A stretch of 64,000 nucleotides of DNA from Thauera sp. Its GTDB lineage: Bacteria > Pseudomonadota > Gammaproteobacteria > Burkholderiales > Rhodocyclaceae. The notes beneath the pieces are model-generated. The model had not been told where the DNA came from and did not search any database. It saw only the letters and a list, made by a program, of their open reading frames with translations. The first letter of the stretch is position 1. The number at the start of each line of letters is the position of its first letter. This document shows, in pieces, positions 39,505 through 48,970 of this stretch. The translations under genes were made by a program, and so were the position numbers. Where the stretch lies: positions 992,001-1,056,000 of the forward strand of contig JACKMB010000001.1 of assembly GCA_024235615.1 (NCBI GenBank), in the 5' to 3' direction.

Positions 39505-40172
39505 CCCAGCGTCGTGGTCGCGAGCTTGGCGCCGAAGCCGATGAAGACCCCGCCCACCCCCGCCGTGGCCCCCGCGGCGACGCGGCGGTGGCGGCGGAAC
39601 TGCGCGGCCAGGCGCGCACCGGCGAAGATCAGCGTGGACAGGTAGAGCACGCTGCAGATCTGCACGATCACGCCCAGGATCACGAAGGACAGCGCGGGGT
39701 GTTCATAGGCCGGATCGACGAACTGGATGAAGAAGGAGACGAAGAACAGGATCGCCTTCGGGTTCATCAGGCTGATCAGCAGCGCGGTGCGGAAGGGGTG
39801 CGGCGTGCTGCGCACCGGCGGGTAGTCGGGCTTGCCGTCGCCTACCTGCGCCGCCGTCTCGTCGCCGCGCCGCCAGGTCGCCAGTGCCCCGCGCAGCAGA
39901 GCCAGCCCCACCCAGGCCAGGTAGGCCGCGCCGGCGTACTTGATCACCATGAACAGCTCGGGCGTGGCGCGCAGCACCGAGGCCATGCCGGTCACCGCGA
40001 GCAGCATCAGGATGGTGTCGCCGACGAAGATCCCCGCCGCGCCCTGGTAGCCGGCGCGCACGCCCCAGCGCGAGGCCGCGGCCATCACGTAGAGCGAGTT
40101 GGGCCCGGGCAGCAGCACGATGAAGACGGTGCCGAGGACGAAGGTGAAGAGGTCGGTGATGCCGTAGAACAT
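39501..40172 (-). CDS. LysE/RhtB-family amino-acid exporter, LeuE-like
   Basis: A 223-residue, six-segment exporter. The sequence FIVLLPGPNSLYVMAAASRW near the N-terminus and SLMNPKAILFFVSFFIQFVD are the RhtB-family signatures, and overall it looks closest to E. coli LeuE (leucine and other hydrophobic amino acids). Its substrate here is not established. Its TAG and the TAG of the converging cyclase gene share the palindrome CTAG. Confidence 0.85.
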   Translation of the reverse strand: MFYGITDLFTFVLGTVFIVLLPGPNSLYVMAAASRWGVRAGYQGAAGIFVGDTILMLLAVTGMASVLRATPELFMVIKYAGAAYLAWVGLALLRGALATWRRGDETAAQVGDGKPDYPPVRSTPHPFRTALLISLMNPKAILFFVSFFIQFVDPAYEHPALSFVILGVIVQICSVLYLSTLIFAGARLAAQFRRHRRVAAGATAGVGGVFIGFGAKLATTTLG

Positions 40173-40206
40173 GATGGCGGGCGCGCAGGCTGGAAGTGGG
40201 GGATGG

Positions 40207-40236
40207 GGCAGGAGGGCAGGAGGGCAGGAGGGCAGG
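40207..40236. repeat. Short tandem repeat, 8-mer GGCAGGAG, about 3.75 copies
   Basis: Three full GGCAGGAG copies (40207-40230) and a partial one lie upstream of leuE on its 5' side. No function is evident; such short repeats can vary in length. Confidence 0.8.
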
Positions 40237-40284
40237 CAGCTACTTTGCCACGACCGCCCGCTCGCGGCCAGGCGCCGCCGCCTT

Positions 40285-40548
40285 CGCGCCTGCCGGCGCT
40301 CCTACAGAAACCACCGCATTTTCGGCCTGCAGGAGCTGCGGCAGCTGCGAACAAGGCCGTACCGAACCGGCCGCGCGTGCCACCCTCCACCGCCTTCGCG
40401 CCTGCCGGCGCTCCTACACGCATCCCCGAGCTTTTGCGCGCGGACATCGCAAGATTCGCGCCTGCCGGCGCTCCTGCATCCCCCCGAGGCCTTGCGCGCG
40501 GGCAGGGACGGGTTCATGTAGGAGCGCCAGCAGGCGCGAAGGCGGCCG
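40285..40548. repeat. Cluster of REP-like elements of mixed type
   Basis: One inverted pair (left at 40285, right with GCAGGAGCTGCGGCAGC) is followed by two more left elements (near 40397 and 40457) and a lone right element GTAGGAGCGCCAGCAGGC near 40518. The cluster ends next to the stop codon of the TIR gene and fills most of the 379-bp gap between leuE and that gene. Confidence 0.82.
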
Positions 40549-40551
40549 CGC

Positions 40552-41454
40552 TCATTGGCGCTGCGCGACGAACTCCAGCGGCGCATCGACCGAATGGCTG
40601 CGGCGGATCTGCAGGCGCACGCGCAGGGTCTCGCCTTCGCGCCAGACTTCATAGAGCTGGCCCATCTCGCGTGGCGGCTCGTCGCCGGATACGGTCTCGC
40701 TGCGGGTGAGGAAGCGCAGCCGGCCGTCGTCCCACTCCACTGCCTCGAGCACGCGCGGCACGCCGAGGAAGCTGGCGCTGCCGCCGATGCGGCCGTCCGC
40801 CAGCGTGAACACGTAGTGCTCGCGCAGCGTCAGGTTCCATGGATAGGCGACCTCGGCGCTCCATTCGCCGACGAGCGCCTGCGGCCCCCGGTCGGCACCC
40901 CGCAACCACCACCACCCGCCACCGAGCACGAGGAGCAGCGCCGCGATCGCGGCCGCAAGCGCCCGGCGTCCGCGCACCGGCTTCGAGGGCGCGGCCGGTT
41001 CCACCCATTGCGCCAGCGCGGCCTCCAGGCGGGCGAGCGCCGCGCGCCAGCCGGCGTCGCCGAGCGCAAGCGCGTTGCGGTTGGCCAGCCCGCGCAGTGT
41101 GGGCGGCAGCGCCTCGGCCGCCGGCATCGTCGCCCCGCCGACCAGCACCGGGATCAGGGGCTTGCCGGAGGCGAGCGCGAGCTCAACCTCGCGGCGCACG
41201 TAGTCGCCGGGATCGTCGAGCCGGCGCCCACGCTCGTCGCGCGCGTCGAGCCAGCGCGGCCCGATCACCACCAGCACCGCCTGCACCTGCTGCAGGGCCT
41301 GCTCGATGACCACGCCGAAGTCCGCCCCTGCGGCAATGTCGTCGACGTCGCGGAACACGCTGTCGGCGCCGAAGCGACGCTCGAGCGCATCGGTGAGCCG
41401 GCCGGCGAAGCCGGCGCTGTCGTCACGGCGGTAGGAGACGAAGACCTTGGACAT
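40552..41454 (-). CDS. TIR-domain protein with a transmembrane segment and a C-terminal beta-rich domain
   Basis: A 300-residue protein. Residues 1-135 are a bacterial TIR domain (KVFVSYRRDDSAGFAGRLTD, FRDVDDIAAGADFGVVIEQA, VLVVIGPRWLD). REVELA near residue 89 carries the glutamate expected of NAD+-cleaving TIRs. A hydrophobic stretch at about 165-183 (ending GGGWWWL) is followed by ~110 residues that look like a small beta-sandwich or lipocalin-like module (LVGEWSAEVAYPWNLTLREH). TIRs of this type serve in signalling or in abortive-infection defence; no defence partner gene is adjacent. It stands alone between two REP clusters. ATG 41454 gives the canonical TIR start. Confidence 0.85.
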   Translation of the reverse strand: MSKVFVSYRRDDSAGFAGRLTDALERRFGADSVFRDVDDIAAGADFGVVIEQALQQVQAVLVVIGPRWLDARDERGRRLDDPGDYVRREVELALASGKPLIPVLVGGATMPAAEALPPTLRGLANRNALALGDAGWRAALARLEAALAQWVEPAAPSKPVRGRRALAAAIAALLLVLGGGWWWLRGADRGPQALVGEWSAEVAYPWNLTLREHYVFTLADGRIGGSASFLGVPRVLEAVEWDDGRLRFLTRSETVSGDEPPREMGQLYEVWREGETLRVRLQIRRSHSVDAPLEFVAQRQ

Positions 41455-41525
41455 GGTGTCGCATCGGGGGGATTTCCTGCATTCAAGCACGCCCCCCGCC
41501 CCCACGCCACCCGCGCGGCCCGGTT

Positions 41526-41825
41526 CGCGCCTGCCGGCGCTCCTACATCCCTCCAGAAGGCGCGCCGGTTCATTGCAGGAGCGCCGGAAGGCGCGAAAGC
41601 GGCGGAATCTCCAGCGCAGGCGTCGATTGCAGCACGGCCGGTTCGCGCCTGCCGGCGCTCCTGCATCCCTTCAGAAGGCGTGGCGGTTCATTGTAGGAGC
41701 GCCGGAAGGCGCGAAAGCGGCGGAGGTCTCCGGCGCACGCGTCGATTGCGGCACGGCCGGTTCGCGCCTGCCGGCGCTCCTACATCCCTCCCGGAGGCGG
41801 GGCGGTTTCCGGAAGGCGCGAAGGC
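41526..41825. repeat. Three REP inverted pairs, 118-119-bp period
   Basis: Left elements start at 41526, 41644 and 41763. The right elements read GTAGGAGCGCCGGAAGGC, whose loop is GGAA instead of GGCA. The third right element has lost its GTAGGAGCGCC half and ends six bases before the cheB stop codon. They occupy the 377-bp gap between the TIR gene and cheB. Confidence 0.88.
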
Positions 41826-41831
41826 GGTGGC

Positions 41832-43103
41832 TCAGGCGCCGCGGGCGTATTGCTCGAGGGCGGGGCCGATGGACGGGAGGGCGAGGATGCGGCTGGCGGC
41901 GCCGAGGCGGATGGCTTCCTTGGGCATGCCGAAGACGACCGAGCTGGCCTCGTCCTGGGCGATGGTCTGGGCGCCGGCGTCGAACATCTCGCGCAGGCCG
42001 CGGGCGCCGTCGTCGCCCATGCCGGTCATGATCACGCCGAGAGCGTTGCGCCCGGCGCAGCGGGCTACCGAGCGGAAGAGCACGTCGACCGAGGGGCGGT
42101 GGCGGTTGACCGGCGGGCCGTCGCGCACCTCGACGAGGTATTGCGCGCCGCTGCGCCGCAGCGTCATGTGGCGGCCGCCAGGGGCGATGAGCACGCGCCC
42201 GGGGATCACACGCTGACCGTCGCGGGCCTCGAGCACCTCGAGCGCGCACACCTGATCGAGGCGCTGGGCGAACATCGCGGTGAATTTCTCCGGCATGTGC
42301 TGGACCACGACGATGCCGGGCACCGTGCGCGGCAGGCCGCGCAGCACGACCTCGAGGGCCTGGGTGCCGCCGGTGGAGGTGCCGAGCGCGATGATGCGAT
42401 CGGTGGTCTCGGCCATCGCTTCGGCGCGCACCGGCGGCGCGGCCGCGGGCGCCGTCCCGGTCGCCGCGGCCAGGCGCGCAAGCGCGGTGCCGGTGGCGGC
42501 ACCGATGGCGGCGCCGGAACCCGAGGCCGTCCCTGCGCTCGCCCGCGGCCCGCCCGGGCCGGCGCCCGCCAGCCCGCGCGCAGGCACCACGCCGAAGCCC
42601 GAACCGGCAGCGGCAGCGGATTCGACTTCCGCACCCGCCCCCGCTCGGCCGCCTACCCCGCCCAACCCGACCCCTGCACCGGCCCGCAGCGCGCGCAGGT
42701 TCGCGCGCGCCGCGGCGCGCACGGCGGCGACGAGCTCCTGGGCGGAGTCGTTGAGGAAGCCCTTCAGCCCCAGCGTGGGCTTGGCGATGATGGAGACGGC
42801 GCCGGCGGCGAGCGCTTGCATGGTGGTCTCGGCGCCGCGCGAGGTGAGCGTGGAACATACGATCACCGGGGTCGGGCGCTCGGCCATGAGCTGGCGCAGG
42901 AAGCTGATGCCGTCCATGCGCGGCATCTCGACGTCGAGCGTGATGACGTCCGGCCAGTCGCGGCGCATCCTGGCCATGGCGAAGATCGGGTCGGAGGCGG
43001 TGCCGACGACCTCGATGCCGGGCGCAGCGGAGAGGATCTCGCTCATCACCTGGCGCACCACGGCGGAATCGTCGACGACGAGGACACGGATCGGAGCGGT
43101 CAT
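41832..43103 (-). CDS. cheB: Chemotaxis response regulator protein-glutamate methylesterase
   Basis: CheB removes methyl groups from chemoreceptors when phosphorylated by CheA. The 423 residues have a receiver domain with phospho-acceptor D57 ([12 protein letters not shown]) and a C-terminal esterase with S243 ([10 protein letters not shown]), H269 ([10 protein letters not shown]) and an aspartate in [10 protein letters not shown]. The linker between them (about 140-233) is unusually long and almost wholly Ala/Gly/Pro. It is the last gene of the che operon and its start overlaps cheD (ATGA). Confidence 0.95.
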   Translation of the reverse strand: MTAPIRVLVVDDSAVVRQVMSEILSAAPGIEVVGTASDPIFAMARMRRDWPDVITLDVEMPRMDGISFLRQLMAERPTPVIVCSTLTSRGAETTMQALAAGAVSIIAKPTLGLKGFLNDSAQELVAAVRAAARANLRALRAGAGVGLGGVGGRAGAGAEVESAAAAGSGFGVVPARGLAGAGPGGPRASAGTASGSGAAIGAATGTALARLAAATGTAPAAAPPVRAEAMAETTDRIIALGTSTGGTQALEVVLRGLPRTVPGIVVVQHMPEKFTAMFAQRLDQVCALEVLEARDGQRVIPGRVLIAPGGRHMTLRRSGAQYLVEVRDGPPVNRHRPSVDVLFRSVARCAGRNALGVIMTGMGDDGARGLREMFDAGAQTIAQDEASSVVFGMPKEAIRLGAASRILALPSIGPALEQYARGA

Positions 43104-43690
43104 GCGGCCTCGCTCGCGGCTTCAGAGGGTACTTCGCGGTCGGCTCCGGCACCGCCTTCGCCGTGCACGACCGCAGCGCTCGCCGCCGCCGGGGCGACGT
43201 GACGCAGCCAGACCTCGCCGCTGCCGATGTCGAAGATCAGGTTGCGGTGGCCCTCGCCCTCGACGTGCGCGGCGCGCACGCGAAAGCCGTGCGTGCGCAG
43301 CAGCGTGCGCGCGGCCTCGACGTTGCGCGTGCCGACGTCGAGCGCGGCGGGGCCGTCCGCGGCGTGGCGGGAGCGGAACATGCGCCCGCCGCCGAAGAGC
43401 TTGACCTGGTAATCCTGCGGCCGGGTGTGCGCGGCGCGCAGCTCGCGCAGGAAAAGTTCGATCGCGTCGCCGGCGTAGCGCCCGTCCAGGCCGTCGGCGT
43501 GCGCACGCGCGCCGCGCTCGGGCAGCATGAAGTGGCACATGCCGCCGATGCGCAGGCGCGGGTGCCACATCGTGATCGACACGCAGGAGCCGAGCAGGGT
43601 GCGGATGCGCGTGTCGCGGTCACCGAACCAGAACTCGCCGGGCTGCAGGAAGATCTCGATGGTGTTGCGCGCGGCCGGCCGCATGCTCAC
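43100..43690 (-). CDS. cheD: Chemoreceptor glutamine deamidase
   Basis: CheD deamidates specific receptor glutamines and can tune CheA output. The 196 residues hold the catalytic C36 ([13 protein letters not shown]) and H53 ([12 protein letters not shown]), then KLFGGGRMF and [13 protein letters not shown]. The start is taken at GTG 43690, overlapping the cheR stop (GTGA); ATG 43684 is nearly as good. The C-terminal ~35 residues are an alanine-rich tail. Confidence 0.93.
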   Translation of the reverse strand: MSMRPAARNTIEIFLQPGEFWFGDRDTRIRTLLGSCVSITMWHPRLRIGGMCHFMLPERGARAHADGLDGRYAGDAIELFLRELRAAHTRPQDYQVKLFGGGRMFRSRHAADGPAALDVGTRNVEAARTLLRTHGFRVRAAHVEGEGHRNLIFDIGSGEVWLRHVAPAAASAAVVHGEGGAGADREVPSEAASEAA

Positions 43691-44496
43691 ATCCGCCGGT
43701 AGATCGTCGGCCGCTCCTGGCGCAGGCCGAGGTCGAGGCCGTTGAGGCTCTCGGAGTGGCCGATGAACAGCCAGCCGCCCGGCCGCATCTGGCGCACGAT
43801 GCGCTCGACGATACGGCGCTTGGTGGGGAGATCGAAGTAGATGAGCACGTTGCGCAGGAAGACGACGTCGAACTCGCCGACGCCGGCGAGGTTGCCGTTG
43901 AGATTGACCTGGGCGAAGCGTACCCGCCGGCGCAGCGCCTCGTCGACCTGCAGCGTACCGTCGCGGCTGCCGACACCGCGCAGGCAGTAGCGCCGCAGGT
44001 AGTCGGGCGGGATGCCGTCGATGCGGTTCATCGTGTAGACGCCGCCGCGCGCCTTCTCCACCACCTCGCGGCTGATGTCCGAGCCGAACACTTCCCAGGG
44101 CGCCTCGCCGCCGAGGCGGTCGGCGAGCACCATCGCCAGGCTGTAGGCCTCCTCGCCGGAGGAGCTCGCCGCACTCCAGAAGCGCGGCGTGCGCGTGCGC
44201 CCGAGCGCGGGCAGCACGCTGTCGGCGAGAAAGTCGAAGTGCTTGGGCTCGCGGAAGAAGTAGGTCTCGTGGGTGGTGAGCAGGTCGACCATGCGCTCGA
44301 ACTCGTCGCGCGCCCCGGCACTCGACACCAGGCGGTGATACTCGCCGAAGCTGGCGAGCCCGAGCGCGCGCAGCCGCCGCGCCAGGCGGCCGCTGACCAG
44401 GCTGATCTTCTGCGGCGGCAGGTCGACGCCGGCGGTCTGGTGCATGAGCGCACGGAACTGCTCGAACTCGGCCTGGGTGATGCTGATCTCGGACAT
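43687..44496 (-). CDS. cheR: Chemotaxis protein methyltransferase
   Basis: CheR methylates receptor glutamates with S-adenosylmethionine. The 269 residues show the N-terminal helical domain (ISLVSGRLARRLRALG) and the methyltransferase domain with ETYFFREPKHF, FWSAASSSGEEAYSLAM, VFGSDISREVVEKARGGVYT, VVFLRNVLIYFD and the final GGWLFIGHSESLNG. It lies 23 bp after cheW and overlaps cheD. The upstream MCP ends in an aromatic pentapeptide that may dock this enzyme. Confidence 0.95.
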   Translation of the reverse strand: MSEISITQAEFEQFRALMHQTAGVDLPPQKISLVSGRLARRLRALGLASFGEYHRLVSSAGARDEFERMVDLLTTHETYFFREPKHFDFLADSVLPALGRTRTPRFWSAASSSGEEAYSLAMVLADRLGGEAPWEVFGSDISREVVEKARGGVYTMNRIDGIPPDYLRRYCLRGVGSRDGTLQVDEALRRRVRFAQVNLNGNLAGVGEFDVVFLRNVLIYFDLPTKRRIVERIVRQMRPGGWLFIGHSESLNGLDLGLRQERPTIYRRM

Positions 44497-44519
44497 GCGG
44501 ACCCTCCGGGGAGACCGGC

Positions 44520-45068
44520 TCAGTGCTCGGCGGCGCCGGCGAGCGCGCCGATGCCGGCGAGCTCGTCGATCGAGAACACCCGCCCGACCTCGAGCAGGAT
44601 CACGAAGCGCCCTTCGCGGCGCGCCATGCCGGCGATGAAGTCGGTGCGGATGCGGGCGCCGAAGGACGGCGCCGGCTCGATGTCGGCGGCGGCGATGTCG
44701 ATGACCTCGCTGACCCCGTCGACCATCACGCCGAGCGTCTGCGTGCCGGCGTCGCCGTTCACCTCGACGATGACGATGCAGCTGCGCCGCCCGCTGCGCA
44801 GGCGCTCGCGGCCGAAGCGCGCGGCGAGGTCGATCACCGGCACCACCGCGCCGCGCAGGTTGATCACCCCGCGCACGGTGGGCGGCGTCATCGGCACCTC
44901 GGTGAGCTCGCCGAATTCGATGATCTCACGGATCTGCAGGATGTCGATCGCGAACACCTCGCCGCCGAGCGTAAACACCAGGTACTGGCCGCCCGCGGCC
45001 GCGCCGGCGCGCAGCCCGGCCGCGGCGACCGGCGCCGGGGCGACCGTCTGAAGACTGGATTGCGTCAT
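44520..45068 (-). CDS. cheW: Chemotaxis coupling protein
   Basis: CheW joins CheA to receptor arrays. The 182-residue protein has a ~25-residue alanine-rich leader, then the CheW fold: QYLVFTLGGEVFAIDILQIR, PPTVRGVINLRGAVVPVIDL, and VSEVIDIAAADIEPAPSFG. Its length is slightly above the ~165 norm because of the leader. It lies 12 bp downstream of the MCP gene. Confidence 0.94.
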   Translation of the reverse strand: MTQSSLQTVAPAPVAAAGLRAGAAAGGQYLVFTLGGEVFAIDILQIREIIEFGELTEVPMTPPTVRGVINLRGAVVPVIDLAARFGRERLRSGRRSCIVIVEVNGDAGTQTLGVMVDGVSEVIDIAAADIEPAPSFGARIRTDFIAGMARREGRFVILLEVGRVFSIDELAGIGALAGAAEH

Positions 45069-45080
45069 GGCCGGCTCCGC

Positions 45081-46784
45081 TCAGAAGCGCACGTATTCCG
45101 GGTCCGCGGCGGCGGCGAAGGCCGGCTGCGGGTTGCCCAGGCCGATGCGGCGCGGCTCGCGCGTGGCGCGCGCGGGGGCCGCGTGGGCGCGGGCGGCGCG
45201 CGGGGCACCGCCGTCACCGCCGGCCTGCTGCGCCTGCAGGTCGAGGCGGAACTGCGCCACCAGGCGCTGCAGCTGCTCGGCCTGGCTGTTCATCTCCTCG
45301 GCGGTCGCCGACAGCTCCTCCGAGGCCGAGGCGTTCTGCTGCGTGGTCTGGCTGATCTGGCTCATGGCGATGTTGATCTGCCCCGCGCCGGCCGACTGTT
45401 CCTCGGACGAGGCGGTGATCTCCTGCACGAGCTCGGCGGTCTTGCGGATCGAGGGCACGATCTCCTCGAGCAGGGCACCGGCGCGCTCGGCCGTCTTGAC
45501 GCTGGAGCCGGCGAGCTCGCCGATCTCCTGCGCCGCGACCTGGCTGCGCTCGGCCAGCTTGCGCACCTCGGCCGCCACCACCGCGAAGCCCTTGCCGTGC
45601 TCGCCGGCGCGCGCCGCCTCGATCGCGGCGTTGAGCGCGAGCAGGTTGGTCTGGTAGGCGATGTCATCGACGATGCCGATCTTGTCGGCGATCGAACGCA
45701 TCGCCTCGACCGTCGCGCGCACCGCCTCGCCGCCCTCGTCGGCGTCGGCGGCGGACTTGCTCGCCATGCCGTCGGTGACGCGGGCGTTCTCGGTGTTCTG
45801 GCCGATCGAGGCGGACATCTGCTCGATCGAGGCCGAGGTCTCCTCGAGGCTGGCGGCCTGCTCGGAAGATCCCTGCGCCAGCGACTGCGAGGTCGCGCTC
45901 ACCTGCTCGGAGGCTGCGGACAGGGCGTCGGCCGCGCCGCGCACCTCGCCCAGGGTCTGCGACAGGCTGCCCACCATGCGCTGCATCCCCGCGAGCAGGC
46001 TGATGTTGTCCCCGGCGCGCAGCTGCACGTCCACCGTGAGATCGCCGGCGGCGACCTTGCGTGCGATCTCCGCCGCATAGTCGGGCTCGCCGCCGAGCTG
46101 GCGCAGCAGCCCGCGGGTGATCAGCATGGCCACCAGGACACCCGCCAGCAGCGCGATGCCGCCCAGCACGGACATGGTCAGCGTGGCCGTGGCGACGGTC
46201 TCGGCGGTCTCGCTGCCGGTGCCGGTGAGCAGCTCGCCCTGGTAGGCGGTCAGCGCGTTGACGCGCTGGCGGTACTGCACCGCGATGGCATCGTAGTCGC
46301 CACGCAGGTAGGCGCGCGCCTCGTCGCTGCGGCCCTGCTCGACGAGCTCGACGAGGCGGTTCTGCGCCGGGATGAAGCGCTGGCGGCTGTCGAGCACCTC
46401 GGCGAAGAGCTCCTTGCCGCGCGGCTGCACCAGCATCGGCCCGAGCGCGTCCCAAGCCTTGCCGATGCGCTCGCGCCCGCCGAGCATGCGATCCTTGGCG
46501 CGCTGGATCTGCTCGCCGTTCTCGGCGATCACCAGCTCGCGCCCGCCCATGGCGATCTCGTTCACCCCGACCAGGCCGTCCTGCAGCAGCTGGTTCTTGG
46601 GCCAGAGCTCGTTCACCACCACGTCGACATCGCGCTTGATGTCGGTCAGCCGCAGGACGCCCACCGCAAGCAGCGTCCCCAGCAGGACCAGCACGAGACC
46701 GAAGCCCAGCCCCAGCTTCACACCCACCTTCATGTTTCCGAACATTTTCATTCCCCTGTTTCCGTTTTCTTCAACAGCATTCAT
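45081..46784 (-). CDS. Methyl-accepting chemotaxis protein with periplasmic 4-helix-bundle domain
   Basis: A 567-residue receptor. It has transmembrane segment one (about 22-43), a ~160-residue periplasmic four-helix-bundle-type sensor ([20 protein letters not shown]), transmembrane segment two (about 203-225) and HAMP. The cytoplasmic hairpin carries the invariant tip [20 protein letters not shown] and [17 protein letters not shown]. The C-terminus EYVRF fits the x-aromatic-x-x-aromatic tether that binds CheR/CheB. The start at 46784 overlaps the cheA stop (ATGA); ATG 46751 is an alternative that removes 11 residues. The ligand is unknown. Confidence 0.92.
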   Translation of the reverse strand: MNAVEENGNRGMKMFGNMKVGVKLGLGFGLVLVLLGTLLAVGVLRLTDIKRDVDVVVNELWPKNQLLQDGLVGVNEIAMGGRELVIAENGEQIQRAKDRMLGGRERIGKAWDALGPMLVQPRGKELFAEVLDSRQRFIPAQNRLVELVEQGRSDEARAYLRGDYDAIAVQYRQRVNALTAYQGELLTGTGSETAETVATATLTMSVLGGIALLAGVLVAMLITRGLLRQLGGEPDYAAEIARKVAAGDLTVDVQLRAGDNISLLAGMQRMVGSLSQTLGEVRGAADALSAASEQVSATSQSLAQGSSEQAASLEETSASIEQMSASIGQNTENARVTDGMASKSAADADEGGEAVRATVEAMRSIADKIGIVDDIAYQTNLLALNAAIEAARAGEHGKGFAVVAAEVRKLAERSQVAAQEIGELAGSSVKTAERAGALLEEIVPSIRKTAELVQEITASSEEQSAGAGQINIAMSQISQTTQQNASASEELSATAEEMNSQAEQLQRLVAQFRLDLQAQQAGGDGGAPRAARAHAAPARATREPRRIGLGNPQPAFAAAADPEYVRF

Positions 46785-48970
46785 GCAGCGAGGAAGCGCG
46801 CCCGCGGCGCGCCCCCGGTGTCGCGGCCCTCGTGCGCGATCGCACGCTGGACCAGTTGTGGCACATCCAGGATCAGCGCCACCTCGCCGCTACCCAGGAT
46901 GGTGGAGCCGGCGATGCCGGCGACGCGCTCGAAGAGCGGCCCGAGCGGCTTGATCACCGCCTGGCATTCGCCGAGCAGGCGGTCCACCGCGATCCCCGCC
47001 TGGCGCCCGCCGAAGCGCACCACCACGACGTTCTGCCGCGCCGGCGGCACGCCCTCGAGACCGAACAGTGCGCGCAGGCGCAGGAAGGGCAGGACCTGGC
47101 CGCGCAGGTCGAGGTAGCCGTCGGCGCCGGCACTCGCCGGCAGCTCGATGCACTCGACCACCGCGTCGAGCGGCAGGATGAAGGTGGAGCCGGCGACGCC
47201 GACCTGGAAGCCGTCGATGATCGCCAGCGTGAGCGGCAGGCACAGCCGCATCGTGGTGCCCTGCCCCGGCGCGCTGAGGATGTCGAGGCTGCCGCGCAGC
47301 GCATCCACGCTGCTCTTGACGACGTCCATGCCGACGCCGCGGCCGGACAGGCTGGTAAGCTCGGCCGCGGTGGAGAAGCCCGGCGCGAGGATCAGGCGGT
47401 GGATCTCGGCCTCGGAGAGCACGGCCTCGGGCGCCACCAGGCCGCGCTCGACGGCCTTGGCGAGGATGCGCTGCGCATCCAGCCCGCCGCCGTCGTCGGC
47501 GACCTCGATGACGATGCTGCCGGACTCGTGGAACGCGCGCAGCTCGAGCCGGCCACGCGCCGGCTTGCCCGCCTCGGCGCGGCGCGCGGGCGATTCGATG
47601 CCGTGGTCGAGGGCGTTGCGCACGAGGTGCATGAGCGGGTCACCGATCTTCTCGACCATGGACTTGTCGAGCTCGGCCTCGGCGCCGCGGATCACCAGCT
47701 CGATGTCCTTGCCGAGCTCGCGCGCGAGGTCGCGCACCACGCGCGGGAAGCGGTTGAAGACCTCGCCGATCGGGGTCATGCGCAGGCGCAGCGCGGCGTC
47801 GCGCACGTCCTCGACCAGGCGCAGCAGGTTGGCGGCGGTCTCCTGCAGCGCGCGGCTGCCGGCCTGCTGCGCCTGCAGCTGGGTGGCGGCGCCGGCGATC
47901 ACGAGCTCGCCGACCTGGTCGATGAGGGCATCGAGGCGGTCGGCGGGCACCTTGACGCTGCGCGTCTCGCTCGCGCGCCGGTCCTCGGCGGCCTTCTGCT
48001 TGCCGAGCGCGGCCTGCACCACCTGGGCGGGCACGCCGGCCTGCTCGACGAGCAGCTCGCCCACGCGCGGCGCCTCGGCCTGCGCGTGCTGGGCGGCGAG
48101 CGCGGCCTCGAGCTCGCGCGCGGTGACCGAACCGCAGGCCACGAGGATCTCGCCGAGCCGGCGCGGGTCCTCGTCGAGCGCCTCGATGAGGGCGAGGTAC
48201 TCCTCGACGTGCGCCGCCGGCGGCACCAGCACAATGCGCGCGCTGTCCTGCACGAACTCGAACACCGATTCGATCTCGGCGCGCGTGGCTGCGCTGCGCA
48301 GCGCGATCTCGAAGCCGAGGTAGCAGCACTCCGGATCGCCGGTGGCGAGCTCGGGGAGGGCGTCGGCGATCGTCTCGACGTGCACCAGATCGCCGAGCGT
48401 GCGCAGGTAGTGGATGAAGGCGAGCGGATCCATGCCGTTCTTCAGCACCTCGGGCGCGAAGCGCAGCGACAGGTGCCAGTGCTCGGCGCCGAGTGCCACG
48501 CCGCCGCCGACGTCGATCGCGGACGCAGCTGCGGGTGCCGCACCGACGGCCACCGCCCCCTCCTCCAGCGTCGCCGGCAACGCGGCAGGCGTGGCGCAGA
48601 AGGCTTCGAGGCGGGCGCGCAGCGGTGCGCCCTCGAATTCCGGCAGGGGCGCCTCGGCGGCGACCGCGGCGACGAGGCCGGCGATGTGGTCCTGCGACTC
48701 GAGCAGCAGGTTGATGAGGGCGTCGGAGAGTTCGAGCTCGCCGTTGCGCATGCGGTCGAGCACGCTCTCGACGGCGTGGGTGAAGTGCACCACCGCGTCC
48801 AGCCCGAACAGGCCGGCCGAGCCCTTGATGGTGTGGGCGCAGCGGAACAGCGCATGCAGCTCGTCGGTGGGCAGCGCGGCGGTCTCGGCGCGCAGGAGGA
48901 TCTCCTCCATCTGCGCGAGCAGCTCGCGGCTCTCGTCGAGGAAGGTGGCCAGGGCCTGGGAGAGGTCCAT
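46781..48970 (-). CDS. cheA: Chemotaxis histidine kinase CheA with an MshEN-like insert
   Basis: CheA phosphorylates CheY and CheB in response to receptors. The 729 residues have an Hpt domain (H46 in [11 protein letters not shown]) and a region at about 165-325 in place of an ordinary P2. Then come dimerisation (about 335-400), the HATPase ([38 protein letters not shown]) and the CheW-like domain. Within the insert, residues 271-294 and 302-325 are two 24-residue repeats ([10 protein letters not shown]...Q and [11 protein letters not shown]...Q) like the c-di-GMP-binding MshEN motif. Its ATG shares one base with the STAS stop. No CheZ or flagellar gene is in the window. Confidence 0.95.
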   Translation of the reverse strand: MDLSQALATFLDESRELLAQMEEILLRAETAALPTDELHALFRCAHTIKGSAGLFGLDAVVHFTHAVESVLDRMRNGELELSDALINLLLESQDHIAGLVAAVAAEAPLPEFEGAPLRARLEAFCATPAALPATLEEGAVAVGAAPAAASAIDVGGGVALGAEHWHLSLRFAPEVLKNGMDPLAFIHYLRTLGDLVHVETIADALPELATGDPECCYLGFEIALRSAATRAEIESVFEFVQDSARIVLVPPAAHVEEYLALIEALDEDPRRLGEILVACGSVTARELEAALAAQHAQAEAPRVGELLVEQAGVPAQVVQAALGKQKAAEDRRASETRSVKVPADRLDALIDQVGELVIAGAATQLQAQQAGSRALQETAANLLRLVEDVRDAALRLRMTPIGEVFNRFPRVVRDLARELGKDIELVIRGAEAELDKSMVEKIGDPLMHLVRNALDHGIESPARRAEAGKPARGRLELRAFHESGSIVIEVADDGGGLDAQRILAKAVERGLVAPEAVLSEAEIHRLILAPGFSTAAELTSLSGRGVGMDVVKSSVDALRGSLDILSAPGQGTTMRLCLPLTLAIIDGFQVGVAGSTFILPLDAVVECIELPASAGADGYLDLRGQVLPFLRLRALFGLEGVPPARQNVVVVRFGGRQAGIAVDRLLGECQAVIKPLGPLFERVAGIAGSTILGSGEVALILDVPQLVQRAIAHEGRDTGGAPRARFLAA
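47996..48160 (-). other. Two tandem 24-residue MshEN-like motifs inside CheA
   Basis: CheA residues 271-294 begin [10 protein letters not shown] and end LEAALAAQ; residues 302-325 begin [11 protein letters not shown] and end VQAALGKQ. Each is exactly 24 residues, separated by seven. The MshEN c-di-GMP receptor domain is two 24-residue motifs of the RLGxxLxxxG...LxxALxxQ form with a short spacer. The match is by eye; binding is not shown. Confidence 0.55.
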
